DNA of 64,000 bases from positions 3,606,001-3,670,000 of the forward strand of contig NZ_CP045067.1 of NCBI RefSeq assembly GCF_016864015.1, written 5' to 3'. The notes under the pieces are model-generated. The model did no database searches, was not told the origin of the DNA, and saw only the letters and a program-made list of their open reading frames with translations. Below, piece by piece: positions 43,296-50,521 of the stretch (positions are counted from its first letter, which is position 1; every line of letters begins with the position of its first letter). A program made the translations under genes and the position numbers. The stretch comes from Lacinutrix sp. WUR7 (GTDB lineage Bacteria; Bacteroidota; Bacteroidia; Flavobacteriales; Flavobacteriaceae).

Positions 43296-43423
43296 ATTTT
43301 TTTTCTTTATTGGTTCATTTATATGACGAAAAAATCAGTCATCTTTTAAATTTAAAACTAAAATTTAAAAGCAGCATTATATTTTTCTATTTTGATAAGA
43401 ATATACTACGTATTATGAATTAA

Positions 43424-43461
43424 ATAAAAAAAAGAGCCCCTGATGTAGAGACTCTTTTTAG
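43424..43461. terminator. Terminator after the peroxiredoxin gene
   Basis: Minus strand: AAAAAGAG, a loop of about 17 nt, CTCTTTTTTTT. Confidence 0.65.
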
Positions 43462-43473
43462 TTTAAATTTATT

Positions 43474-44202
43474 TTACTTTTTAAGAATAGCATCTAATAA
43501 TACGTCTTTATCCAATTTCTTCGTACAGAAAAACCAGTCTTTACAATCTAAATCTTCTGTTGAAGTCATTCTCTCTTCAGCAACACCACAAGATCCAGCT
43601 GGAGATACAATAACATCATCTCCAGGATTCCAATCTGCTGGAGTAGCCACATTAAATTTGTCTGAAGTTTGCATTGCTATTAAAGCTCTGTAAAGTTCAT
43701 CAAAATTACGTCCTAAACTTAATGGGTAATAAATTAATGCACGAACCGTACTTTCTGGATCCACAAAAAAGACTGCTCTAACCGCTTGTGTTTTGCTTTC
43801 TCCTGGTTGAATCATTCCATATTTTTTGGCAACATTCATAGAGATATCTTCAATTAAAGGAAATTTAACTTCGATGTTTTTCATTCCGTTAAATTCAATT
43901 TTATCTTTAATAGTTCTTAGCCAAGCAATATGACTGTACAAGCCATCAATAGATAAACCTATAAGACTACAATTTGCTTTTTTAAATTTTTCTTCTAAAT
44001 GTGCAAATGTGATAAACTCTGAAGTACAAACAGGCGTGAAATCTGCTGGATGACTAAATAATATAGACCATTGTCCTTTATAATCTGAAGGAAAATTAAT
44101 CTCTCCTTGTGTGGTTACCGCCGTAAATTCTGGTGCTTTATCTCCTATTCTTGGCATAGTAAAAACCTCTTGTTGCTGTTGTGTTGTTTCTAAAGTATTC
44201 AT
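43474..44202 (-). CDS. Peroxiredoxin (1-Cys/Prx6-like with extra C-terminal cysteines)
   Basis: 242 residues. Peroxidatic cysteine C59 in HPADFTPVCTSEF. VRAVFFVDPESTVRALIYYPLSLGRN is typical for the Prx6/archaeal group. The C-terminal arm has cysteines (GSCGVAEE, LDCKDWFFC), which could form the resolving pair. It reduces peroxides and may reduce persulfides. The first 15 residues (Gln-rich) are an extension; MPRIGDKAPEF is where most members begin. Promoter with a Crp/Fnr-type site. Confidence 0.92.
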   Translation of the reverse strand: MNTLETTQQQQEVFTMPRIGDKAPEFTAVTTQGEINFPSDYKGQWSILFSHPADFTPVCTSEFITFAHLEEKFKKANCSLIGLSIDGLYSHIAWLRTIKDKIEFNGMKNIEVKFPLIEDISMNVAKKYGMIQPGESKTQAVRAVFFVDPESTVRALIYYPLSLGRNFDELYRALIAMQTSDKFNVATPADWNPGDDVIVSPAGSCGVAEERMTSTEDLDCKDWFFCTKKLDKDVLLDAILKK

Positions 44203-44235
44203 AATTATATATCGATTTAATTTATTTTTCTACTG

Positions 44236-44280
44236 TAAAATTAAACCACAAATCGTTGCCAGTTTGTAACATTTGTCACT
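44236..44280 (-). promoter_or_regulatory. Crp/Fnr-type promoter of the peroxiredoxin gene
   Basis: TGTAAC-ATTT-GTCACT (44265-44280, one mismatch) and -7 box TAATTTTA (minus strand, 44236-44243); centres 33.0 bp apart. Confidence 0.65.
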
Positions 44281-44355
44281 TAAACCATACAAAAATCTTA
44301 TACAATTATAAGTATAATTAATAATGGATAAAAAAGTCCTATTTAATTCGAAACA

Positions 44356-44398
44356 TGATAAAAATCATCTTTAAAAGAATTGCTATCTCCTATTTTTG
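44356..44398 (+). promoter_or_regulatory. Promoter of the copper-receptor operon with a TGAT-N4-ATCA site
   Basis: TGAT-AAAA-ATCA (44356-44367) and -7 box TATTTTTG (44391-44398); centres 33.0 bp apart. The transcript would begin close to the ATG at 44404, so any earlier start is excluded. Confidence 0.6.
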
Positions 44399-44403
44399 TA
44401 GCA

Positions 44404-44781
44404 ATGAAAATAAGCACTTACATATTTGCCGTTATTTTAACAACACTACTACTATTTAATAGTACAAGAGTGTCGTTAACCTATGCGTACTATAATATGG
44501 ATACTGTTGGATTTATAGAAAATTTTTGCATAAATAAAGACAAGCCAGAATTAAATTGTAATGGAAAATGTCATTTAAATAAGGTTGTTCAATCACAAGA
44601 TCAGGATCAAAAAACACCAGAGAGTATTATTGATTTTAAAGAACTTATCTTATTTTCAACGGCATTAGAAACTCTTATTTTTCACCAAAAAGAATACATT
44701 AAACAAAAGAATATAAGCGATTATTTGAATCTATATTCGTTTCACAATAGCAACGATTGTTTTCATCCTCCTAGAGTATAA
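44404..44781 (+). CDS. Small exported cysteine-rich protein upstream of the copper receptor
   Basis: 125 residues from ATG 44404 (an in-frame ATG at 44380 lies inside the promoter). One N-terminal hydrophobic segment (YIFAVILTTLLLFNSTRVSLTYAYY), then CINKDKPELNCNGKCHLNKVV, a cysteine/histidine motif that could bind copper, and a C-terminal NDCFHPPRV. I recall proteins of this type before TonB-dependent copper receptors in Bacteroidota; function unknown. Confidence 0.75.
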   Translation: MKISTYIFAVILTTLLLFNSTRVSLTYAYYNMDTVGFIENFCINKDKPELNCNGKCHLNKVVQSQDQDQKTPESIIDFKELILFSTALETLIFHQKEYIKQKNISDYLNLYSFHNSNDCFHPPRV

Positions 44782-44845
44782 TTTTATTCCAATATAGGTA
44801 GTTTCATCTACCATAAGCAAAGAAATAAAATTAAACACATTACAT

Positions 44846-46948
44846 ATGAAAACATTATATGGGGTACTACTATGTACCCTAATTACAGCTATGTCTTTTG
44901 GGCAAGAACAAAACGAAATCAAAAAAGACACTACAGAACAAAAAGAAACCAAACTAGATGAAGTTATTGTAACTGGAAATCTAAAAAAGGATCCCGTATT
45001 AACCGTTGTTGCTAATAAATATGACGAAAAAATTGTACAACCTAAAAACGTTGCCGATTTGTTTAATAACATCAACGGATTTTCGGTAATAAAAAGAGGG
45101 AACTATGCTATTGATCCTTCCTTTAGAGCTTCACAATACGAACAATTAAACATTCAATATGATGGAGGTACTAAAGCAATGCATGCTTGTCCGAATAGAA
45201 TGGATCCTATAACCACACATATTATTCCTGAAGAAATAGCGAAAATTGAAATCATCAAAGGACCATATACAGTGCGTTACGGAGCAACTTTTGGAGGTAT
45301 TGTAAATTTGGTAACCCAAAAACCAGATTATGAAGATTATGGGGTACATGGAAAAGTATCTGCTGGTTATGAAAGCAACGGAAACTCTTTAGTAAACCTA
45401 GCACAACTGCAATATATTCAAGAAAAATATGATATCGTTGCTAATGCTGGTTACAGAGATTTTGGTAATTATGAAGATGGCGATGGCACCGAAATCCCTT
45501 CGTCTTTTAGAAGTACCGATTACGGAATAAAACTTGGGTATAACTTCTCTGACGACCAACGTTTACAAGCGCATTGGAGACAATCTTTTGGTCGTGATGT
45601 ACTACATGCTGCATTGCCAATGGATACCGAATATGATAATAGTAGTATTCTCTCTTTAGATTATAAACTGGATAATATTGGTGAAGTAGTAAAATCATTA
45701 ACTGCAAAAGCCTATTATAGTTATGTGGACCATTTAATGACCAATGACAATAGACCGTCTTTTATGATGATGGAAGCAGCTTCTGCTGTAGATGCTACAA
45801 CCATTGGTGGAAAATTAGAATTGAACTGGAAACCTTTAGAAAAACTAAATGTGTTTTCTGGTTTGGATGCCATGCATATTGCTAGAGATGGAGGAAGAAC
45901 TCGATTGATTAAAATAATGAATGGCAACCCATTACCAACTCCTATGACATTTAATGATAAGGTTTGGCAAGATTCTTATATCACAGATTTAGGAGTATTT
46001 ACAGAAGTTAAATACAACATCAACCCTAAAAACATATTTACAGCTGGTATTCGTTATGATAATGTAACATCAGATATTCAGGATCCTGAAGCTGATTTTG
46101 CTGCAATGTATGACTTAGAGAAACGTACAGAACATAATGTTAGCGGAACGGTTTCTATTAAAAACAGAGTCTCTGATAATTTCACTTTAGAGGCTGCTTA
46201 TGGTCGCGGAATTCGTTCTGCAAATATGATAGAGCGCTTTATTAATCACTTTACTGTTGGACAAGATCCTTATGAATATATTGGAAACCCAAATTTAAAA
46301 GCTGAAGTTAATAATCAATTTGAAATTGGTTTTAAAGGAAGACAACCTTTGCAGCATGGTTTTAATAGCTTTAAATACGAAACGTCTTTCTATTATTCTT
46401 TCTTTGAAAACTATATTGTTGGTGTAATAGATCCAACTATTACTAGAAAATTTAATCCTACAACAGATCCTACTAGTGTGAAAGTATTTCAAAACATAGA
46501 CGAAGCATATAAAACTGGTTTTGAAGCTATGGCGCAAGTCGATTTTTTAAATGACTATTATTTTAAAACAGAGTTTGCTTATGTATATGCAAAAAACAAA
46601 GATTTAAAAGAATCTTTACCTTTAACTCCTCCGCTTACTACAAAGTTAAGTTTAGGATTTCAAAAAGAAAAATTCTGGGGAAGCGTTCAATATAATGTCG
46701 TTTCAAAACAAGAAAATATTTCTAAAAGTTTTGGGGAAACAGAGACCGACGGTTATCAAACTTTAGACGTCCGTTTTGGAGTAAAACCTATGAAGAATAT
46801 TACATTAGGTGTTGCTGTACTTAATGCTTTAGATGAAGCTTACAATAGCCATTTAAACTTCTCATTTACCAACCAAGCGAATTTTGGAAGAACACCTATT
46901 ACAGAACCAGGTCGTAATTTTTCCGCTTTTTTACAGTATAAATTTTAA
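44846..46948 (+). CDS. TonB-dependent copper receptor (OprC/NosA type)
   Basis: 700 residues; signal peptide 1-20 (ending MSFGQ). The plug domain at about 40-160 contains MHACPNRMDP with C115 and M119, the CxxxM pair that holds copper in OprC, then IEIIKGPYTVRYGATFGGIVNLVTQKP. The barrel follows and ends in FSAFLQYKF. HAALPMDTEYD matches the second metal-contact region (LPMD). It takes up copper across the outer membrane. It is 64 bp after the small cysteine-rich gene. Confidence 0.92.
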   Translation: MKTLYGVLLCTLITAMSFGQEQNEIKKDTTEQKETKLDEVIVTGNLKKDPVLTVVANKYDEKIVQPKNVADLFNNINGFSVIKRGNYAIDPSFRASQYEQLNIQYDGGTKAMHACPNRMDPITTHIIPEEIAKIEIIKGPYTVRYGATFGGIVNLVTQKPDYEDYGVHGKVSAGYESNGNSLVNLAQLQYIQEKYDIVANAGYRDFGNYEDGDGTEIPSSFRSTDYGIKLGYNFSDDQRLQAHWRQSFGRDVLHAALPMDTEYDNSSILSLDYKLDNIGEVVKSLTAKAYYSYVDHLMTNDNRPSFMMMEAASAVDATTIGGKLELNWKPLEKLNVFSGLDAMHIARDGGRTRLIKIMNGNPLPTPMTFNDKVWQDSYITDLGVFTEVKYNINPKNIFTAGIRYDNVTSDIQDPEADFAAMYDLEKRTEHNVSGTVSIKNRVSDNFTLEAAYGRGIRSANMIERFINHFTVGQDPYEYIGNPNLKAEVNNQFEIGFKGRQPLQHGFNSFKYETSFYYSFFENYIVGVIDPTITRKFNPTTDPTSVKVFQNIDEAYKTGFEAMAQVDFLNDYYFKTEFAYVYAKNKDLKESLPLTPPLTTKLSLGFQKEKFWGSVQYNVVSKQENISKSFGETETDGYQTLDVRFGVKPMKNITLGVAVLNALDEAYNSHLNFSFTNQANFGRTPITEPGRNFSAFLQYKF

Positions 46949-46967
46949 TACAGAATTTGATATAAAC

Positions 46968-47005
46968 AAAAAAAGTAGCGCATTTTAAATGCGCTACTTT
47001 TTTTT
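46968..47005. terminator. Bidirectional terminator
   Basis: Stem AAGTAGCGCATTT / AAATGCGCTACTT with A and T runs on its sides; it serves the copper receptor gene (plus) and the small gene at 47029 (minus). Confidence 0.9.
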
Positions 47006-47028
47006 ATAATTGAATGTTTAAAATAAAA

Positions 47029-47178
47029 CTATCTTTCTTTAGGTTCTTCTTTATCTCTGTCGTTGTTAGACATAGATTTTACTAAAAAACCAACAAGAGC
47101 TAGACAAACTAATCCAAAAATAGCTATCATAATTACTCCGTTATTCCAATTCGCTAATGCAATGCTTTGAGGTATCAT
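47029..47178 (-). CDS. 49-residue single-span membrane protein
   Basis: ATG at 47178 to TAG at 47029. A short N-terminus with NWNNG is followed by one span (VIMIAIFGLVCLALVGFLV) and a charged tail KSMSNNDRDKEEPKER. The topology is like small accessory subunits of respiratory or metal transport complexes, but no family is recognised. It ends at the bidirectional terminator. Confidence 0.6.
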   Translation of the reverse strand: MIPQSIALANWNNGVIMIAIFGLVCLALVGFLVKSMSNNDRDKEEPKER

Positions 47179-47249
47179 AAAAATAAGTGTTAGTGTTTAA
47201 AGTATAAAAATAATAATTATCTGTATTTATTAATATGACTTTTATCAGT

Positions 47250-47322
47250 AAAAAAAAAAGCATCTTATAAAATAAGATGCCTTGCTATTAATCAATCATA
47301 TAGTTGTCTGAACAACTTATAT
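47250..47322 (-). ncRNA. Candidate ~73-nt small RNA under Crp/Fnr-type control
   Basis: On the minus strand, downstream of the promoter at 47327-47370, come a perfect 6-bp stem-loop AGTTGT-TCAG-ACAACT (47302-47317), a ~21-nt linker likely to be single-stranded, and an 8-bp terminator stem GCATCTTA/TAAGATGC (47260-47280) followed by ten T. No ORF longer than three codons fits. The terminator could instead belong to the DUF2892 gene ending at 47408, but then the intervening promoter would be unexplained. No homolog is known to me. Confidence 0.55.
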
Positions 47323-47326
47323 TTTG

Positions 47327-47371
47327 CAAAATTAAAGTATTCAAATAAAACATTAAGTAACAAATGTTACA
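47327..47371 (-). promoter_or_regulatory. Crp/Fnr-type promoter of the small-RNA locus
   Basis: Perfect palindrome AGTAAC-AAAT-GTTACA (47356-47371) and -7 box TAATTTTG (minus strand, 47327-47334); centres 33.0 bp apart. This is the best match to the consensus arrangement in the window. Confidence 0.75.
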
Positions 47372-47407
47372 CTTCCTTTTTTAGAGGTATTGTAAAAAAA
47401 ATAGTGC

Positions 47408-47614
47408 TTACTTTTTCACTTTGCATGTATTAATTCCGAATAGAGTATATAAAGGACAGAAGCTTACAAGGCTAGTTAATACAAAAATTATAGCTAATGC
47501 TAAAAGTACATACGCTAAAGTGCCGTGTATAATATCTTGCCAATATAATATGGCTATCGTTATTGCTATTACTATTCTAATTCCTTTATCTAATCCACTC
47601 ATATTTACTTTCAT
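47408..47614 (-). CDS. DUF2892 (YgaP-like) membrane protein
   Basis: 68 residues with two spans; DKGIRIVIAITIAILYW, LLALAIIFVLTSLVSFCPLYTLFGINTCK are typical, with the conserved cysteines. Such proteins accompany rhodaneses and sulfur transporters. Paralog of the gene at 13455-13664. Confidence 0.9.
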   Translation of the reverse strand: MKVNMSGLDKGIRIVIAITIAILYWQDIIHGTLAYVLLALAIIFVLTSLVSFCPLYTLFGINTCKVKK

Positions 47615-47754
47615 AATATTATTATTTTAGGTTTTAGAATCCTTATTATTCTTTAGTTTCTTTACGTTAAAAGTAAAAACTTACTTTGGATTTATTTTCA
47701 AACTTTTTATCTAATAGGTATAAGATATATCCCATTTTACATGAAATAATTCTT

Positions 47755-48357
47755 TTAATAAATTGTGGTTATTATATTCTTTTTCTGAAGGATAAAAAAC
47801 AATTCTTTGTCTTGTCTTGATGTAATAGAATTGTAAGAAGCTTCCATTATTTTAGTATCAAAATAATGCTTAAAATACTCTATGTATTCTATTTTACAAC
47901 CTCCAAAAGGTGGATGGGTTTTATTTAAAGGCACATTAAAAAGCAGGCCTACCACTTTACCATTATCATGTAACATTTCAAATGCTTTTGCTGCATAAGC
48001 TGCTCTTAAATTAGGATCTATTGCACAAAAAAAAGTATGCTCCATAATCAAATCAAAAGTCATGTCGACATCAAAAAAATTCTTTTGAATAAGGTGTGAA
48101 GATGGAAACAAAGGCAATCTAGCTTGTATATTGTTAAGTGCCGTTTGTGACAAATCTACCACATATACATTTTTAAAACCTTTATTATAAAGATATTCCG
48201 CTTCATAACTATTCCCGCCTCCTGGAATTAGAATTTTCAGTTCTTTATCGGACAACTGATTGATATAGTTTTTTAATGGCGGAGAAACTTCACCCAAATC
48301 CCAACCTATATCACTGGTTTTATATCTATTATCCCAAAAACCTTCGGATAAATCCAT
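47755..48357 (-). CDS. Class I SAM methyltransferase, thiopurine S-methyltransferase family
   Basis: 200 residues. GFWDNRYKTSDIGWDLGEVSPPL at the N-terminus and ILIPGGGNSYEAEYLYNKGF (SAM loop) are the TPMT-family pattern, with FDLIMEHTFFCAIDPNLR next. Members methylate thiols, sulfide, selenium or thiocyanate. In this sulfur cluster, S-methylation of sulfide or a thiol is a reasonable guess. The start overlaps the trx stop by one base. Confidence 0.88.
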   Translation of the reverse strand: MDLSEGFWDNRYKTSDIGWDLGEVSPPLKNYINQLSDKELKILIPGGGNSYEAEYLYNKGFKNVYVVDLSQTALNNIQARLPLFPSSHLIQKNFFDVDMTFDLIMEHTFFCAIDPNLRAAYAAKAFEMLHDNGKVVGLLFNVPLNKTHPPFGGCKIEYIEYFKHYFDTKIMEASYNSITSRQDKELFFILQKKNIITTIY

Positions 48358-48653
48358 TAATAAGGTGTTGTAATTACATTTATTAATTCATCTTTTTGAA
48401 GCATTCCCGACTGTCTCCAAACCTGTTTTCCGTTTTTAAACAATAGCATAGTTGGTACGCCTCTAACTTGGTATTTTGCGGCAAGGGCTTGATTTTTATC
48501 CACATCAATTTTAATAATGGATACTCTATCTTTTAAATTGTCTTTAACATCTTTTAAAATAGGACTCATCATTTTACATGGTCCACACCACTCTGCATAA
48601 AAATCTACTAATACAGGAGTGTCTTGATTTATTAATTCTGAAAATTTACTCAT
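48357..48653 (-). CDS. trxA: Thioredoxin
   Basis: 98 residues, cytosolic; active site VDFYAEWCGPCKMMSPIL and cis-proline region VRGVPTMLLFKNGK. Single-domain thioredoxin. In this operon it may reduce the persulfides formed by the rhodaneses. The stop overlaps the methyltransferase start. Confidence 0.95.
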   Translation of the reverse strand: MSKFSELINQDTPVLVDFYAEWCGPCKMMSPILKDVKDNLKDRVSIIKIDVDKNQALAAKYQVRGVPTMLLFKNGKQVWRQSGMLQKDELINVITTPY

Positions 48654-48665
48654 AACGGACTTATT

Positions 48666-49691
48666 TTATTTGTCAAAAGTTATACTCCAAATACCTCTAA
48701 CCTCATTAACAGCATATCCTGTAGCTTTATCTTGAGGATACAAACTAGCAAGTTTACTTAATGTTGGTTTTTTAATATCTTGATCTGGTTTCCCGTGACA
48801 TTGTAAACACATTGCATTTGTTGTTATTGGATAATACACGTGTACTTTATTGTCTAACTGATCTACAATTGGTTCTGGTTCTTTACTGTTTTTTATATCT
48901 TTTTTGAAAGAATTAATATACAATAATTCTTTTTTATTTGCTAAATTATTTTGATTTCTAGGTTTATCGGAAACCCGTTTTATAATTGCATGATGTACTA
49001 CAGACATGCTATCTGTTAATGGATATGCTTTTTCATTGCAAAAAGCTAATGCTTCTAATGTTCCTTTTTTTTGGATAGTTCCCATTAGATTTTTCCCTAA
49101 AACCGCTTTTGTTGTCAATGCGTATTTTAAACCACGTTCTGCATAGGTTAATGTATCCAAAGTAGCGTTGGCTTGTTGCTTTTGCATGCCTTTTCCATTG
49201 CCCATACCTTTTCCGTTACCCATTCCTTTTCCATTACCTTGCCCTTTGTGCATACCTTTTTCTTCATTAAAATGGGATTCAAACCATTCTGGTTGTTCAA
49301 TATCAAAATCGAACATATAGTCTGCAATTTTAGCTATTGTTTCTTCTGGAAAAGCTTGCTTTGGCATTACTCCAAAACGTTTTACTGCTCCAAACATTTT
49401 AGCATCTTCAGCATTTGGGTTTTTAATCCAAGTTTGTAAAGCTGCTATAAACTGTTGTTTGGTAGTGCCTTTATTTATATAATGTTTTTTAATGGCAATC
49501 ATAGGAGGTCCAATACGATCTTCTTGACTTGCCGATGGACTATGACATGTATAGCAATTGGTTTCCATTAGCTTTTTTCCTGGATGGGTATTGGCCTCCA
49601 TTTTTTGTTCTAAAGCGGTATATTCTTTTTTGGAATTATTACAGCTAAAAATCAACGTTAAAAAGACCATGCATACTATTACATTTTTCAT
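48666..49691 (-). CDS. Lipoprotein c-type cytochrome fused to a DUF3365 heme domain
   Basis: 341 residues; lipobox IFSC. Residues 35-120 are a class I cytochrome c with CYTCH. Residues about 145-170 are a low-complexity linker of repeated GNGKGM units. Residues about 175-341 are a DUF3365 (Tll0287-like) domain with CLQCHG near the C-terminus. It thus has two predicted c-type hemes and is exposed to the periplasm. Its role is probably electron transfer for sulfur-compound oxidation or sensing, not proven. Confidence 0.88.
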   Translation of the reverse strand: MKNVIVCMVFLTLIFSCNNSKKEYTALEQKMEANTHPGKKLMETNCYTCHSPSASQEDRIGPPMIAIKKHYINKGTTKQQFIAALQTWIKNPNAEDAKMFGAVKRFGVMPKQAFPEETIAKIADYMFDFDIEQPEWFESHFNEEKGMHKGQGNGKGMGNGKGMGNGKGMQKQQANATLDTLTYAERGLKYALTTKAVLGKNLMGTIQKKGTLEALAFCNEKAYPLTDSMSVVHHAIIKRVSDKPRNQNNLANKKELLYINSFKKDIKNSKEPEPIVDQLDNKVHVYYPITTNAMCLQCHGKPDQDIKKPTLSKLASLYPQDKATGYAVNEVRGIWSITFDK

Positions 49692-49702
49692 AATAATTTA
49701 TT

Positions 49703-49972
49703 TTATGTGGAAAGTTTACCTGTTGCACAACTCACAAAAGATTTTGCTTTAGATACTATATTATTATTGTCATCTATGGAAGGATAACCTAAAGTTTTAA
49801 GTTTATCTTTTACAGCAAAAGCGTCTGCTTCATTTGTATATTTAAAGGAAACTTTACTTTCTTCAACATTTATATTTATATCTGAAATATTTTCTATTTC
49901 TGAAAGTTTTGTAGTAATGGTATGTGCACAACCACCACATTTTAAGTTTTGTACTAGTATGGAAGTTTTCAT
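49703..49972 (-). CDS. Heavy-metal-associated (HMA) domain protein
   Basis: 89 residues. Core HMA fold with the metal-binding pair CGGC in LVQNLKCGGCAHTITTKL, followed by a ~20-residue tail holding another cysteine (SFVSCATGKLST). It binds a soft metal such as copper, like CopZ. It lies 65 bp after the rhodanese gene and 11 nt before the cytochrome gene. Confidence 0.9.
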   Translation of the reverse strand: MKTSILVQNLKCGGCAHTITTKLSEIENISDININVEESKVSFKYTNEADAFAVKDKLKTLGYPSIDDNNNIVSKAKSFVSCATGKLST

Positions 49973-50037
49973 TTTTATTTTTTATTTTTTATTATGGTAA
50001 AATGTGTTTGCTATAAAGGCTTGGTTCTTTTTTAATT

Positions 50038-50397
50038 TTAATTGTAATTTAAAAACCCTCCTTTTAAATCATAGATTTCAATAAACCCCAATTCTACTAA
50101 CTTTTTAGATGCTTTATTACTTCTACTTCCGCTTCTACAATACACATAAACAGCTTTATCCTTATCTAGTTTATTGAATTCGAAAGCAAATTTATCGGAA
50201 TAAAAATCTATATTTTCAGCTCCAGAAATATGTCCGGATTGAAATTCTTTAGGGGTCCTAACATCGATTAATTGGACGCTTTTATTTTCGATTTGTGTTT
50301 TAAATTCTTCCGAAGAAAGTACTTTAACAACATTGCGATCTATACTATTTGAACCTAATAAGGTTGTTAAAAATGTTATGATTATTATGTATTTCAT
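50038..50397 (-). CDS. Exported single-domain rhodanese
   Basis: 119 residues with an N-terminal signal segment (MKYIIIITFLTTLLGSNS). Rhodanese fold: IDVRTPKEFQSGHISGAENIDF and the active-site loop YVYCRSGSRSNKASK with cysteine. It moves sulfane sulfur in the periplasm. First gene of the run rhodanese - HMA - cytochrome - thioredoxin - methyltransferase - DUF2892. Promoter with a perfect Crp/Fnr-type site. Confidence 0.92.
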   Translation of the reverse strand: MKYIIIITFLTTLLGSNSIDRNVVKVLSSEEFKTQIENKSVQLIDVRTPKEFQSGHISGAENIDFYSDKFAFEFNKLDKDKAVYVYCRSGSRSNKASKKLVELGFIEIYDLKGGFLNYN

Positions 50398-50415
50398 GAA
50401 TGGCTTTATTTACCA

Positions 50416-50459
50416 TAAATATAATCAAAAAAACACAAATTATAAGTAACCTTTGTTAC
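50416..50459 (-). promoter_or_regulatory. Crp/Fnr-type promoter of the rhodanese operon
   Basis: Perfect AGTAAC-CTTT-GTTACA (core 50446-50459) and -7 box TATATTTA (minus strand, 50416-50423); centres 33.0 bp apart. Confidence 0.7.
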
Positions 50460-50462
50460 ATA

Positions 50463-50500
50463 GAAAAGCGCCTATTACATTGCTGTAATACGCGCTTTTC
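50463..50500. terminator. Terminator after the MBL-rhodanese gene
   Basis: Stem AAAAGCGC-x-TATTACA / TGTAATA-x-GCGCTTTT with one internal mismatch and a 4-nt loop. It ends the transcript coming from 51937 just before the rhodanese promoter. Confidence 0.8.
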
Positions 50501-50521
50501 ACTAACTAAAAAACTAAATTT

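Noticed and set aside
43325-43345. ATGAC ... GTCAT inverted repeat upstream of the first MBL-rhodanese gene
   Set aside because: The spacer (10 bp) differs from all other sites and no good -7 box lies at a fitting distance.
47250-47280. Attenuator or riboswitch for the 49-residue gene
   Set aside because: There is no alternative antiterminator pairing that I could find and no aptamer-like core; a small RNA is the simpler reading, with the DUF2892 terminator as the main alternative.
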